Positions 1-8,472 of a DNA stretch of 64,000 nucleotides are shown piece after piece. The notes under the pieces are model-generated. The model saw nothing but the letters and a program-made list of their open reading frames with translations. It ran no database searches and was not told the DNA's origin. The number at the start of each line of letters is the position of its first letter. Position 1 is the first letter of the stretch. The position numbers and the translations under genes were made by a program. Origin of the DNA: Acidimicrobiia bacterium (lineage in GTDB: Bacteria; Actinomycetota; Acidimicrobiia; Spongiisociales; Spongiisociaceae); contig WTGI01000076.1 of assembly GCA_011523635.1 (NCBI GenBank), forward strand, positions 1 to 64,000, given 5' to 3'.

Positions 1-10
1 TCCCCGGTTC

Positions 11-155
11 CTCAGGTTCAGGGCGTCATGGGTGGTGCTGTGTGCATCAGGTTCGAGGACCCCACCATTCTCGATGCACAGGGCGTCATGGGTGGTGCGG
101 TGTTCCTCAGGATCAGGGCGTCGTGGGTGGTGCTGTGTTCCTGAGGATCGAGGCG
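11..155. repeat. imperfect short direct repeats upstream of alkD-like gene
   Basis: A unit of roughly 25-35 bases, with core GGGCGTCATGGGTGGTG, occurs three times, at about 19-43, 79-103 and 114-138. The third copy has one change in the core (GTCGTGG). Spacing is 60 then 35 bases, so it is not a regular array. Short flanks of the type CCTCAGG(A/T)TC also recur. The left edge of the window cuts the region, so the repeat may extend further. No function is assigned. Confidence 0.5.
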
Positions 156-172
156 TGCCACAATCCCGTCGC

Positions 173-862
173 ATGGATGAATCCCTAAGGGCAGATCTCA
201 TCGCTCGCCTTGTCGCCGCCGGAGATCCGGACCGGGCGGAGGGCCAGCAGCGATACATGAAGTCGGAACTTCCCTTTCACGGGGTCCGGGTTCCCGAGGT
301 GCGGCGCCTGGCCGGGGCGATAGTCAAAGAACATCCGCTGGCTGATCCCGATGCCTGGGAGGACACGGTGCTCGGGATATGGCGAGCGGCCACCCATCGG
401 GAGCAGCGTTACGGGGCCATAGAACTGGCCTACGCCCGGGCCTACCGAGGGTGGCTGCGGCCCGACCGCCTGGCGATGGTGGACGAGATGATCGTGACCG
501 GCGCCTGGTGGGACTACGTGGATCAACTGGCGGCCAAGCACATGGGCCACCTGCTCGGTACGTATCCGGCTGACATCAGTCCGGTACTGCTCTCGTGGGC
601 GGAGGACGACGACATATGGCGGCGGCGGACCGCAATCCTGGCCCAGCTCCGGTTCAAGGACCGGACCGATCCCGGCCTCCTGTTCGCCGTGATCGAGCCT
701 TCGATCGCCCGCAACGAGTTCTTCCTGCGCAAGGCGATCGGGTGGGCGCTGCGGGAATACTCCAAGACCTGTCCGGACTCGGTGACCCGTTACGTGGACG
801 CCAACCGCCGCCGGCTCTCCCCGCTCAGCAGGCGCGAGGCCATGAGGGCGCTGGCCTCCTAG
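173..862 (+). CDS. DNA alkylation repair protein (AlkD-like)
   Basis: This 229-residue protein belongs to the AlkD/DNA_alkylation_repair family of HEAT-like glycosylases, which excise positively charged N3- and N7-alkylpurines from DNA. The family signature is visible as WWDYVD around residues 112-117; the final Asp matches the catalytic Asp of Bacillus AlkD. Further conserved segments are the WRRRTAILAQLRF stretch and the KAIGWALREYSK stretch near the C-terminus. The ATG at 173 is chosen because it begins the conserved domain. An upstream extension in the same frame would run through the short repeats and is not protein-like. The gene stands alone, and its regulation is not evident. Confidence 0.88.
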   Translation: MDESLRADLIARLVAAGDPDRAEGQQRYMKSELPFHGVRVPEVRRLAGAIVKEHPLADPDAWEDTVLGIWRAATHREQRYGAIELAYARAYRGWLRPDRLAMVDEMIVTGAWWDYVDQLAAKHMGHLLGTYPADISPVLLSWAEDDDIWRRRTAILAQLRFKDRTDPGLLFAVIEPSIARNEFFLRKAIGWALREYSKTCPDSVTRYVDANRRRLSPLSRREAMRALAS

Positions 863-995
863 TGGCCGCTGACCGCTGACCCGACGGAAGTCCGGGGTGG
901 CACATCCACCACCACGCGAGACCTCTTATTACCAACACTTGCAAGATAGACTCCTAGCAACTTCAATTGTGACGAAGGCAACGTGAGGACTCCCG

Positions 996-2186
996 GTGCA
1001 CGAGCCATCTGAAGAGGCATCGCACGACCGCCACGACCACCATGACCACGGTCACGGCCATGATCACGATCACGCACCTGCTCCAGGACACCACGACCAC
1101 CATGACCACGGTCATGACCATGACCACGACCATGACCACGATCACGCGCCGACTCCAGGAGTGTTCTCCAAGTTGAAACACCTTGTCGTGCCTCACTCCC
1201 ACGACCACAGCGAGACGATCCAGTCGGCCGACGAGTCAAGCGAAGAGGGGATACGGGCCGCATGGATCGGGCTGGCCGGCATGATGGCAACCGCGGTGGC
1301 ACAGGTAGTCATCGTTGCTCTGTCGGGTTCTATCGCATTGCTGGCCGACACCATCCACAACCTGGGCCATGCCGCTACCACGATCCCGTTGATCGTGGCG
1401 TTTCGCATGGGCCGCTGGCGAGCTACCAAGCGATACACATACGGCTTCCGGCGAGCCGAGGACCTCGTCGGGCTGTTCATCGGGCTGATCATCCTGGCAA
1501 GCGTGGCGATCATCATCTGGGAGTCGGTAGACGCCCTGATCAACCCGCGCGTGGTGACCAATCTCTGGTGGGTGTTCGCGGCAGGGATCGTTGGCTTTCT
1601 CGGGAACGAGATCGTGGCCGTCTACCGGATCCGCGCTGGTCGACGGATCGGCTCTGCGGCGCTGATTGCTGAAGGCCAGCATGCACGGGCGGATGGCCTG
1701 ACATCGATCGCGGTTGCGATCGGCATGGTCGGGGTCTGGCTCGGCTACCCCCGAGCTGACCCGATCGTGGGATTCCTGATCGCGATCGTGATTCTTGGAA
1801 TCCTCGTATCGTCAATGCGTACCGTGGTGAGGCGGCTGATGGACGGCGTTGATGAGGGGCTGATCGACCGCCTCACCGCCACAGTCAAAGAAACACCCGG
1901 TGTGGTGGCAGTCGACACGGTGCGCGCCAGGTGGTCGGGCCATCGGATGTCGGGGGAAGTCGCAATCCAGATCGACTCAGCGCAGACTGTGCTCCAGGGC
2001 CACCGGATCGCCGAGGAGGTCGAACACGGCGTACTTCATGCCGTGCCCAATATGGACAGCGTTGTCGTCCATTTGCATCCCGCGGTCCCCGCAGACGAAG
2101 CGTCGAGGCTGCATGAGCTCTCGGACCACCACGCCAGTCGCGAGGCCAGGGAGGCGTACAGAGCACGCCAGGCGTCCCAGAGCTAG
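996..2186 (+). CDS. cation diffusion facilitator (CDF) metal exporter, His-rich N-terminus
   Basis: A 396-residue inner-membrane CDF/CzcD-type antiporter that would export zinc, cobalt or a similar divalent ion in exchange for protons. Residues about 9-50 are almost entirely His/Asp/Gly, in two duplicated blocks, and form a cytoplasmic metal-binding tail. Six membrane segments follow, then a C-terminal ferredoxin-like dimerisation domain (about residues 290-375). The second membrane helix reads ADTIHNLGHA, where most relatives have HNxxD. The fifth has the usual HARADG. The GTG start at 996 has a GAGG ribosome site at 985-988. The stop codon overlaps the stop of the convergent metalloprotease in a shared CTAG. 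Specificity cannot be read from sequence. Confidence 0.9.
   Translation: MHEPSEEASHDRHDHHDHGHGHDHDHAPAPGHHDHHDHGHDHDHDHDHDHAPTPGVFSKLKHLVVPHSHDHSETIQSADESSEEGIRAAWIGLAGMMATAVAQVVIVALSGSIALLADTIHNLGHAATTIPLIVAFRMGRWRATKRYTYGFRRAEDLVGLFIGLIILASVAIIIWESVDALINPRVVTNLWWVFAAGIVGFLGNEIVAVYRIRAGRRIGSAALIAEGQHARADGLTSIAVAIGMVGVWLGYPRADPIVGFLIAIVILGILVSSMRTVVRRLMDGVDEGLIDRLTATVKETPGVVAVDTVRARWSGHRMSGEVAIQIDSAQTVLQGHRIAEEVEHGVLHAVPNMDSVVVHLHPAVPADEASRLHELSDHHASREAREAYRARQASQS
1031..1161 (+). repeat. intragenic duplication encoding His/Asp-rich tail
   Basis: Two consecutive copies start at 1031 and 1091 with the identical CCACGACCACCATGACCACG. Each ends in CTCCAGGA after a stretch of CAC/GAC codons; the second copy carries extra Asp-His codons. 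The duplication lies inside the CDF gene and encodes the metal-binding tail. Copy number probably varies between strains by slippage, which is inference. Confidence 0.75.
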
Positions 2187-3124
2187 CCCGCGCGATTAGG
2201 CGGGTCGAAGTCGACCGTGAGGCCCTCGTAGATGCGGTCGTAGTAGCCACCGCCATCCAGATAATCGGGATTCCAAGACTTGGCTCCGGACGCCTCGCGC
2301 CGGTAGACGAAGGGCGACCGGTGCAACCTCTCCCGGTGGAACCGGCCATCGGGACCGGAGGGGATGTCGGTGCCGTCCCCGTACAGCAGGAGACCTCCGT
2401 CGGCGTAGACCTCGTGTTGGGGGTCGATGTCCCGGTACTCGTGGCTGGCGTTGATCAGCTTGTGCCCGAGTTCATGGGCGACGGTCTTCCAGGAGTTGGC
2501 CCTCGACAGGTTGGTGAGGGTGATGACGCCCCGCAGATGGCGCGGGATCGTGTCCCGGTGCGAGTAGCCCGGGAAGGACAGGGCGTTGGTGGCAACGGTC
2601 TTCAACTGCCAGGTACGTTCGTCGATCCGATCATGGAAGGACATAAAGACGTCCTCGAGGACCAGGAGATGGATCCGGCGGTCATGCTCCGGTCCCGTGC
2701 CGATCACGCTCTCGAACACGGCCAGAGCACCGGGCGACAGCCTGGATGGCCGCCTCTGGCGCTCCCTGTAGAGGTTGGCGTAGCGACCACCGGGCAGTTC
2801 CGAGCCCGGCGCCTCGGCATGGAGGACGAGCAGCTCCGGATCGACCGGCCCGGTCCGGACCGAGACGACGGCCAACTGCACGCCGGTCGCACCGAAGATG
2901 CGGCGGGCCTCCGCCACGCCATCGAGCACCATGTCGAGTTCCACCTTCCGCCGGTGGGCCGGTTCCAGGTTGGCCGGGTAGAAGATGTCTATGTCGACGG
3001 TCGCCCGTCCGTCCTCCAGGTCGGCGTTGAAGGACTCCAGGTCGATCGGGACCGGGACCCCCCACTCGGATCGGTCCCCCGTGCCGTCCCCGGTCTGTGT
3101 AAGTTGGCCGCCATGAACGGACAT
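2183..3124 (-). CDS. putative zinc metalloprotease (HExxH)
   Basis: A 313-residue protein of no family I can name with certainty. A zincin motif HELGHKL lies at residues 217-223, preceded by AHELGH-type context and followed by His228, seven residues after the second zinc His. The metzincin pattern would have the third His at position 227, so this is off by one. No signal peptide or membrane segment is visible, so it is probably cytoplasmic or exported by another route. The ATG at 3124 is preferred over one 13 codons upstream because an AGGAGTGAGG ribosome site precedes it. The stop overlaps the CDF stop (CTAG). Substrate is unknown. Confidence 0.6.
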   Translation of the reverse strand: MSVHGGQLTQTGDGTGDRSEWGVPVPIDLESFNADLEDGRATVDIDIFYPANLEPAHRRKVELDMVLDGVAEARRIFGATGVQLAVVSVRTGPVDPELLVLHAEAPGSELPGGRYANLYRERQRRPSRLSPGALAVFESVIGTGPEHDRRIHLLVLEDVFMSFHDRIDERTWQLKTVATNALSFPGYSHRDTIPRHLRGVITLTNLSRANSWKTVAHELGHKLINASHEYRDIDPQHEVYADGGLLLYGDGTDIPSGPDGRFHRERLHRSPFVYRREASGAKSWNPDYLDGGGYYDRIYEGLTVDFDPPNRAG

Positions 3125-3225
3125 GGGTGTCCTCACTCCTGTACGCGAGAGCTGCGGCGCCATCCTACGTCGCGCCCGCTGCGAGTGGGCCGGTTACGAG
3201 AACCCGTCCCCGAGGGGCGGGCGAG

Positions 3226-5307
3226 ATGACCACGGCAACCGCCGTGGAACGCCATGGGCCGTCGCGGGGCACCACCGCCGCCGGTGCGAACCTGCTTGAC
3301 ATCGAGAACCTGGCGGTCCGCTTCGAACTGCCAACGGAGACGATCCGTGCGGTCAGCGGCGTGAGGCTGACGGTCGGTCCGAGCGAGACGTTCGCGCTGG
3401 TCGGGGAGTCCGGGTCCGGCAAGAGCGTATCCATGCTCGCGGTCATGGGCCTGCTTCCGGCGCCTCCCGCCTTCGTGTCGGGGTCCATCCGGCTCGAGGG
3501 TCGCGAGGTCATCGGTATGTCGGCGAGGGAGTTGAGACGTTTCCGCGGCCGGGACGTGGCGATGGTCTTTCAGGAGCCGATGTCCTCGCTGAATCCCGTC
3601 CATCGGGTGGGCCGCCAGATCGGCGAGAGCCTCCGCATACATCGGGGTTTCACCAAGGTCGAGGCTCGGCGACGAGCGATCGAACTCCTCGACCGGGTCG
3701 GCATACCGTCCGCCGCATCGAGGGCGGACGACTACCCGCACGAGTTCTCGGGAGGAATGCGCCAGCGCGCCATGATCGCCATGGCCCTCGCGTGCGAGCC
3801 CAAGTTACTGATCGCCGACGAACCGACCACGGCCCTCGACGTAACCGTCCAGGCCCAGATCGTCGATCTGGTGCGGGAGGTCCAGGACGAGTACCGGCTG
3901 GCGGTCGTGTGGATCACCCATGACCTCGGGGTGGTAGCGGAAATAGCCGATCGGGTGGCGGTCATGTACGCAGGTCGCATAGCCGAGACCGGTCCCGCCC
4001 ACGCGATATACCGATCGACCCGCCATCCGTACACGTCCGGTCTGCTGCGCTCCATCCCCCGGTTGGACCGGCCCGTGACCACCCGCCTGGCCGAGATCCC
4101 GGGTTCGCCCCTGCGCGTGGCCGAGGAACTGACAGGATGCCCGTTCGACGCCAGGTGTCCCCTCGCGGGGGAGGGGTGCAGCGAGACGCTTCCCGAGTTG
4201 GAGGATGTGGGCGCCGACCGCCACGGCTCGGCCTGCATACACCATCACGAGATGAGCGACTCGTCCGACCTGTGGTCGGAGGGATCCGTCACAGCGGAGC
4301 AGGCGATGTCAGGGGAGGGTGGGGACGTGGTCGTCTCCATCCGGGGCCTCCGGGTGCACTTCCCGGTGGTCCGGGGACTGCGCCGGTCCGGCTCGGGGGT
4401 CATACGGGCGGTTGACGGAGTCGACCTGGACGTGCGCCGCGGCCGGACCATCGGTGTGGTCGGGGAGAGCGGTTGCGGCAAGACCACGCTGGGTCGGGCC
4501 CTGGTAGCGCTCGTCCGTCCCACCGAGGGGACGATCGATATCGACGGGAAGCCGATCGACCACCGGAGCGGCAGGCACCGGAGAGTCGTGCAGATGATCT
4601 TCCAGGATCCGTTCTCGGCCATGAACCCGGGTATGCGGGTGGGGGATGTCATCGCCGAGCCGTTGCGCATCCATCGGCTGGGCACGCCCGAAGAGATCAG
4701 GGAACGGGTTGCCGAGCTCCTCACCCAGGTGGGACTCCCTCCCCACGCCGCCCGAAGGCACCCCCACGAGTTCAGCGGCGGGCAGAGGCAGAGGATCGCC
4801 GTGGCCCGCGCCCTGGCCGCCGACCCCGAGGTGATCGTGTGCGACGAGCCGGTGTCGTCCCTGGACGTCTCGGTCCAGGCCCAGGTGGTGAACCTGCTGG
4901 CCGACATACAGGCGGCCACGGGCATGGCGCTCGTTTTCATCGCCCATGACCTGGCGGTGGTGCGTCACGTCTCCCACGAGGTGGCCGTCATGTACCTGGG
5001 CGAGATCGTGGAGCGCGCCCCGAGGGACCAGCTCTACCGGGAGCCGCTCCACCCCTACACCAAGGCACTCCTCGCCGCGGTTCCCGCGCCGGAACCCGGC
5101 GCATTCGACACGGCGACACGCACCCGGCTCGTAGGGGACCTACCCAGCCCGGAGGATCCACCGGCAGGATGCCGCTTCCACACCAGGTGCCCGGTGGCGG
5201 TGGAAGGCCTGTGCTCGACGATCAAACCGGCGCTCACCGAAGCCGCCCCGGGTCGATGGGTGTCCTGCCACCTGGTGAATCCTCCTAAGCAGCAGCAGCA
5301 GCCTTAG
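3226..5307 (+). CDS. dipeptide/oligopeptide ABC transporter, fused double ATP-binding protein
   Basis: A 693-residue fusion of DppD- and DppF-type ATPases, as in GsiA. The first nucleotide-binding domain has Walker A GESGSGKS at about residue 60, signature FSGGMRQR and Walker B LIADEPTTALD. The second has GESGCGKT at about 413, FSGGQRQR and IVCDEPVSSLD. Each half ends in the oligo_HPY region with a Cys-rich segment (CPFDARCPLAG; CRFHTRCPVA). The ATG at 3226 follows GGGGCGGGCGAG. The longer upstream reading overlaps the divergent gene and is not conserved in character. It heads a rightward operon with the binding protein and two permeases and powers peptide-type uptake. Confidence 0.93.
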   Translation: MTTATAVERHGPSRGTTAAGANLLDIENLAVRFELPTETIRAVSGVRLTVGPSETFALVGESGSGKSVSMLAVMGLLPAPPAFVSGSIRLEGREVIGMSARELRRFRGRDVAMVFQEPMSSLNPVHRVGRQIGESLRIHRGFTKVEARRRAIELLDRVGIPSAASRADDYPHEFSGGMRQRAMIAMALACEPKLLIADEPTTALDVTVQAQIVDLVREVQDEYRLAVVWITHDLGVVAEIADRVAVMYAGRIAETGPAHAIYRSTRHPYTSGLLRSIPRLDRPVTTRLAEIPGSPLRVAEELTGCPFDARCPLAGEGCSETLPELEDVGADRHGSACIHHHEMSDSSDLWSEGSVTAEQAMSGEGGDVVVSIRGLRVHFPVVRGLRRSGSGVIRAVDGVDLDVRRGRTIGVVGESGCGKTTLGRALVALVRPTEGTIDIDGKPIDHRSGRHRRVVQMIFQDPFSAMNPGMRVGDVIAEPLRIHRLGTPEEIRERVAELLTQVGLPPHAARRHPHEFSGGQRQRIAVARALAADPEVIVCDEPVSSLDVSVQAQVVNLLADIQAATGMALVFIAHDLAVVRHVSHEVAVMYLGEIVERAPRDQLYREPLHPYTKALLAAVPAPEPGAFDTATRTRLVGDLPSPEDPPAGCRFHTRCPVAVEGLCSTIKPALTEAAPGRWVSCHLVNPPKQQQQP

Positions 5308-5456
5308 GCGCTAGCAGTTTCCAGGCGTCATGCGCGGACAAGGTGCCCTCTGGCCGACCCGACGACCAACCGTTGGGGTACGCTTGGAAGTCTGATGGAA
5401 GCCGGGCCGATGAGTCATTTGTTCGTCCGGCGCGCTTCCCGCGGGGGGAGAAAGGG

Positions 5457-7460
5457 ATGACAACAATGCGAAGGTTTGCATCATCGAAGGCGCTGATTCT
5501 CGTCCTCGTGCTCGGTCTGATGGCGGCGGCGTGTGGCGGCGACGACACGTCCTCGGAGGAAGTGAGCGCGGCGCAGGCACAGGCCGCGGCCGCCCAGTCC
5601 GACGCCGCGGCCGCCCAGTCCGACGCCGCGGCCGCCCAGTCCGCGGCGGAGTCGGCTCAGGCGGAGGCCGAAGCGGCGGCAGCGGCGCTGGCCGAGGCCC
5701 AAGCCGATCTGGAAGCAGCCCAGGCGGCAGCGGCATCAGCGATGGAGGGGGACGAGGCCTCCCAGTCGGCGCTGGCCGACGCGCAGGCAGCCCTCGAGGA
5801 GGCCGAGCAAAGGGCTGCGGCGACAGCCGAGGCCTCCGAGGAGGCGCTGGCCGCCGCGGAGTCCGCTCTCGCAGAGGCCGAGCAGATGCTCGACGAGGCG
5901 ATGATGGAGCAGGAGGCCGCCGCAGGACCGATAACGGTACGGGCGGCGATCACCGGCGACGAGGCAACCCTCAACCCGTACACGTACATCAGCGGCTTCC
6001 CCGGATGGAACCTGCTGATGCTCCAGTACGACTCGCTCATGCAGCTCGACGCCGACGGCATTCCGCAGCCGTGGCTGGCGGACACCGTTTCCGTCAACGC
6101 GGACCTGACCGAGTACTCCTTCACGATGGTCGAGGGCGTCACCTGGCACGACGGCCAGCCCCTGACGGCGCACGACGTGGACTTCAGCGTCGACTACTAC
6201 ATCAACAACGTGGAGGCCAGCCGGTTCGCCCGGGACCTCAGGGGGGTCGAGGACCTCCTGGTGACGGGCGACTACAGCGGGACCTTCGTGCTCGGCAGCC
6301 CGAAGGCCGGCTTCGAACTGGCCGCCCTCGCTGACATTCCGATCATCCCGCGCCATGTGTGGGAAGGAGTCGAAGTGCCGTCCGAGCACGACTTCGGCGC
6401 CACCAACATCGGGACCGGTCCATACAAGCTGGTGGAGTACGTGGAAGGGCAGAGCTACCGCTTCGAGGCCAACCCCGACTACTTCCGGGGCGCACCGGCG
6501 GTGGGAGAGCTGGTGGTCATCGTCTACGCCGACGACGCCGGCGCCCAGGCCGCCATCCGCACCGGTGAGGTCGACGTGATCTTCGAACGCATACCTCCGG
6601 AGCAGATCCCTCTGCTGGACGCCCAGGATCCGCTGGACATCGCCCTGGGACCCGAGTTCACCACCCAGATGATCAATTACGACGCCTCGAAGCGCCCCTT
6701 CGACGACGTGGCGGTCCGCCAGGCCATCAACCTGGCCATGGACCGCCAGGACATCGTCGACACGGTGTTCCTCGGTGCGGCGACGGTGGGGAGCCCGGGC
6801 TGGATACATCCCGAGCATCGGTCCTTCAACCCGTCGATGATCCCGGTGCACGACGTGGCCGCGGCCAACGCTTTGCTCGACGAGGCCGGCTATCTCGACA
6901 GCGACGGCGACGGCGTGCGGGAGTTCGACGGGCAGCCCATGTCGTTCGAGATCATCACCAACGCCCCTGACTCGCTCCGGCTGCGGATAGCCGAGTTGAC
7001 CGTGGAGATGCTGGCCGATATCGGCATCGAGACCTCTGTGGCGGCAGTCGAAACCGGGACGTGGGAGCAAGCCGTGTGGCCGGAGTTCAACGTCAACAAC
7101 GGGCGCAACTACGACATCGCCATGTGGGGCTGGTCGGCGCCCGTGCAGGCGGATCCGCTGCGCCTCCCGCAGCTGGTCGCCAGCATTCCGATGGGCGGGT
7201 TCCTGAACCTGACCGGTTACGCCAGCGCCGAGATGGATGCGCTCTCGGCGGCGCTACCCGTCGAGTCCACCGAGGCGGGGCGCATCGCCATCCTGCTTCG
7301 CATGCAGGAGATAATCGCCGAGGAGCTGCCCTTCGTGTTGCTGCTGTATCCCGACGGGGCATACGTGTACGACTCGAGCGTCTACTCGGCCTGGGAGTTC
7401 ATCGCCGGACAGGGCATCGTCAGCAAGCTGTCTCTGCTGCCGCCGTCCGCGCGCCCATAG
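5457..7460 (+). CDS. peptide/nickel-type ABC substrate-binding lipoprotein with Ala-rich coiled coil
   Basis: A 667-residue SBP_bac_5 protein and the ligand receptor of this operon. A lipoprotein signal ends in MAAAC near residue 23. Residues about 28-160 are an Ala/Glu/Gln-rich predicted coiled coil built from heptad-like AQ/SAAEA units, which ordinary binding proteins lack. The solute-binding domain follows from about residue 160 (ITVRAAITGDEATLNPYT onward). The ATG at 5457 has a strong GGGGGGAG site. The domain would capture a peptide-like ligand outside the membrane and pass it to the permeases downstream. The coiled coil could hold the domain away from the membrane or make oligomers; that is inference. 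Confidence 0.9.
   Translation: MTTMRRFASSKALILVLVLGLMAAACGGDDTSSEEVSAAQAQAAAAQSDAAAAQSDAAAAQSAAESAQAEAEAAAAALAEAQADLEAAQAAAASAMEGDEASQSALADAQAALEEAEQRAAATAEASEEALAAAESALAEAEQMLDEAMMEQEAAAGPITVRAAITGDEATLNPYTYISGFPGWNLLMLQYDSLMQLDADGIPQPWLADTVSVNADLTEYSFTMVEGVTWHDGQPLTAHDVDFSVDYYINNVEASRFARDLRGVEDLLVTGDYSGTFVLGSPKAGFELAALADIPIIPRHVWEGVEVPSEHDFGATNIGTGPYKLVEYVEGQSYRFEANPDYFRGAPAVGELVVIVYADDAGAQAAIRTGEVDVIFERIPPEQIPLLDAQDPLDIALGPEFTTQMINYDASKRPFDDVAVRQAINLAMDRQDIVDTVFLGAATVGSPGWIHPEHRSFNPSMIPVHDVAAANALLDEAGYLDSDGDGVREFDGQPMSFEIITNAPDSLRLRIAELTVEMLADIGIETSVAAVETGTWEQAVWPEFNVNNGRNYDIAMWGWSAPVQADPLRLPQLVASIPMGGFLNLTGYASAEMDALSAALPVESTEAGRIAILLRMQEIIAEELPFVLLLYPDGAYVYDSSVYSAWEFIAGQGIVSKLSLLPPSARP
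5583..5645 (+). repeat. three 21-bp tandem repeats inside binding-protein gene
   Basis: The unit GCCGCGGCCGCCCAGTCCGA(C) occurs at 5583-5603, 5604-5624 and 5625-5645; the last copy differs at its final bases. It encodes the AAAAQSD-type heptads that start the coiled coil. Because the unit is a multiple of three, copy changes keep the frame and would lengthen or shorten the stalk. Confidence 0.85.
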
Positions 7461-7497
7461 GCCGGCGGAGCCGCGTGCGTGGGGGTGAGTTGACGGG

Positions 7498-8472
7498 TTG
7501 AGACGGCGTCTCGACACCCGTCGACTCACCCAGTACGGGGTGGTCGTCTTGGTGGCGGTCACCCTCAACTTCCTGCTGCCCAGGCTCATGCCCGGCAACC
7601 CGCTGGTCCTCATCGCCGGAGTGGATGTCGGCCTGCTGAGCCCTGATGAGCGGGCCGAGATCGTGGCGCGGGTGGGTCTGGACGCACCCCTCTGGAAGCA
7701 GTACCTCCGCTACTGGGGGGACATTCTCACCGGGGACTTCGGGTACTCGTTCCGGTCGAGCCGGCCCATCGTCGACATGATCTGGGATCGGCTCCCGTGG
7801 ACCCTGCTGATCACGGGTTTGTCGCTGATCGTGTCGGCGGTGGCGGGGGTGATCCTGGGGGCGATCTCGGCTTGGCGGAGGGGGACCAAGACCGACCTGG
7901 GCATGCTCTCGGGGATGATCTCGATCGAGTCCCTGCCCTCCTTCTGGCTGGGTATGTTGCTGATTTCGATCTTCGCCGTCCAGTGGGGCCTCCTGCCGTC
8001 GTCTCACGCGGTGACGCCCGCTTCCGGTCTGGTCGGGTGGGCCCACACGTGGGACATCGTCAGCCATGCCATCCTGCCGGTGGTCACCCTGTCGATCCTG
8101 GCGACGCCCGGCGTGTACATGACCATGCGCTATTCGATGCTGGAAACGTTGGGGGAGGACTACATCCGCACCGCGCGTGCCAAGGGCGCCGGCGAGCGGC
8201 GCGTGCTGTTCGGACACGTCGCCCGCAACACGATCGCACCGGTGGTGACGGTGCTCGCCCTCCGGATCGGGTTCGCCTTCGGAGGCACGGTGATTGTCGA
8301 GACGGTGTTCACCTACCCGGGACTGGGACGCCTCGTGTTCGAAGCGGTGTCAGGGCGTGACTATCCGGTGATGCAGGCAGCCTTCCTGGTATTCACCGCG
8401 GCGGTGCTGGTGGCGAACCTGGCAGCCGACCTGCTGTATCCGCTGATCGATCCGAGGACCAGGACCTCATGA
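7498..8472 (+). CDS. peptide-type ABC transporter permease (DppB-like)
   Basis: A 324-residue membrane protein of the DppB/OppB class, with an N-terminal membrane anchor, the long periplasmic segment typical of B-subunits, and five more helices. The EAA-like loop is visible (EDYIRTARAKGAGERRVLFGHVARN). The TTG at 7498 is preceded by GGGGGTGAG and gives the usual N-terminus (RRLTQYGVVVLVAVTLNF). It follows the binding-protein gene by 37 bases, and its stop overlaps the start of the next permease in ATGA. It forms half of the translocation channel. Confidence 0.92.
   Translation: MRRRLDTRRLTQYGVVVLVAVTLNFLLPRLMPGNPLVLIAGVDVGLLSPDERAEIVARVGLDAPLWKQYLRYWGDILTGDFGYSFRSSRPIVDMIWDRLPWTLLITGLSLIVSAVAGVILGAISAWRRGTKTDLGMLSGMISIESLPSFWLGMLLISIFAVQWGLLPSSHAVTPASGLVGWAHTWDIVSHAILPVVTLSILATPGVYMTMRYSMLETLGEDYIRTARAKGAGERRVLFGHVARNTIAPVVTVLALRIGFAFGGTVIVETVFTYPGLGRLVFEAVSGRDYPVMQAAFLVFTAAVLVANLAADLLYPLIDPRTRTS

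Noticed and set aside
40-80. GGTTCGAGG near the left edge as a tRNA T loop
   Set aside because: The flanking bases do not form a T stem or any cloverleaf, and it is part of the short repeats.
5583-5645. Three regular 21-base repeats as a possible CRISPR or VNTR locus
   Set aside because: They have no spacers, are in frame and encode coiled-coil heptads.
5736-7070. Minus-strand open frame of 444 codons
   Set aside because: It is a shadow of the peptide-binding lipoprotein gene.
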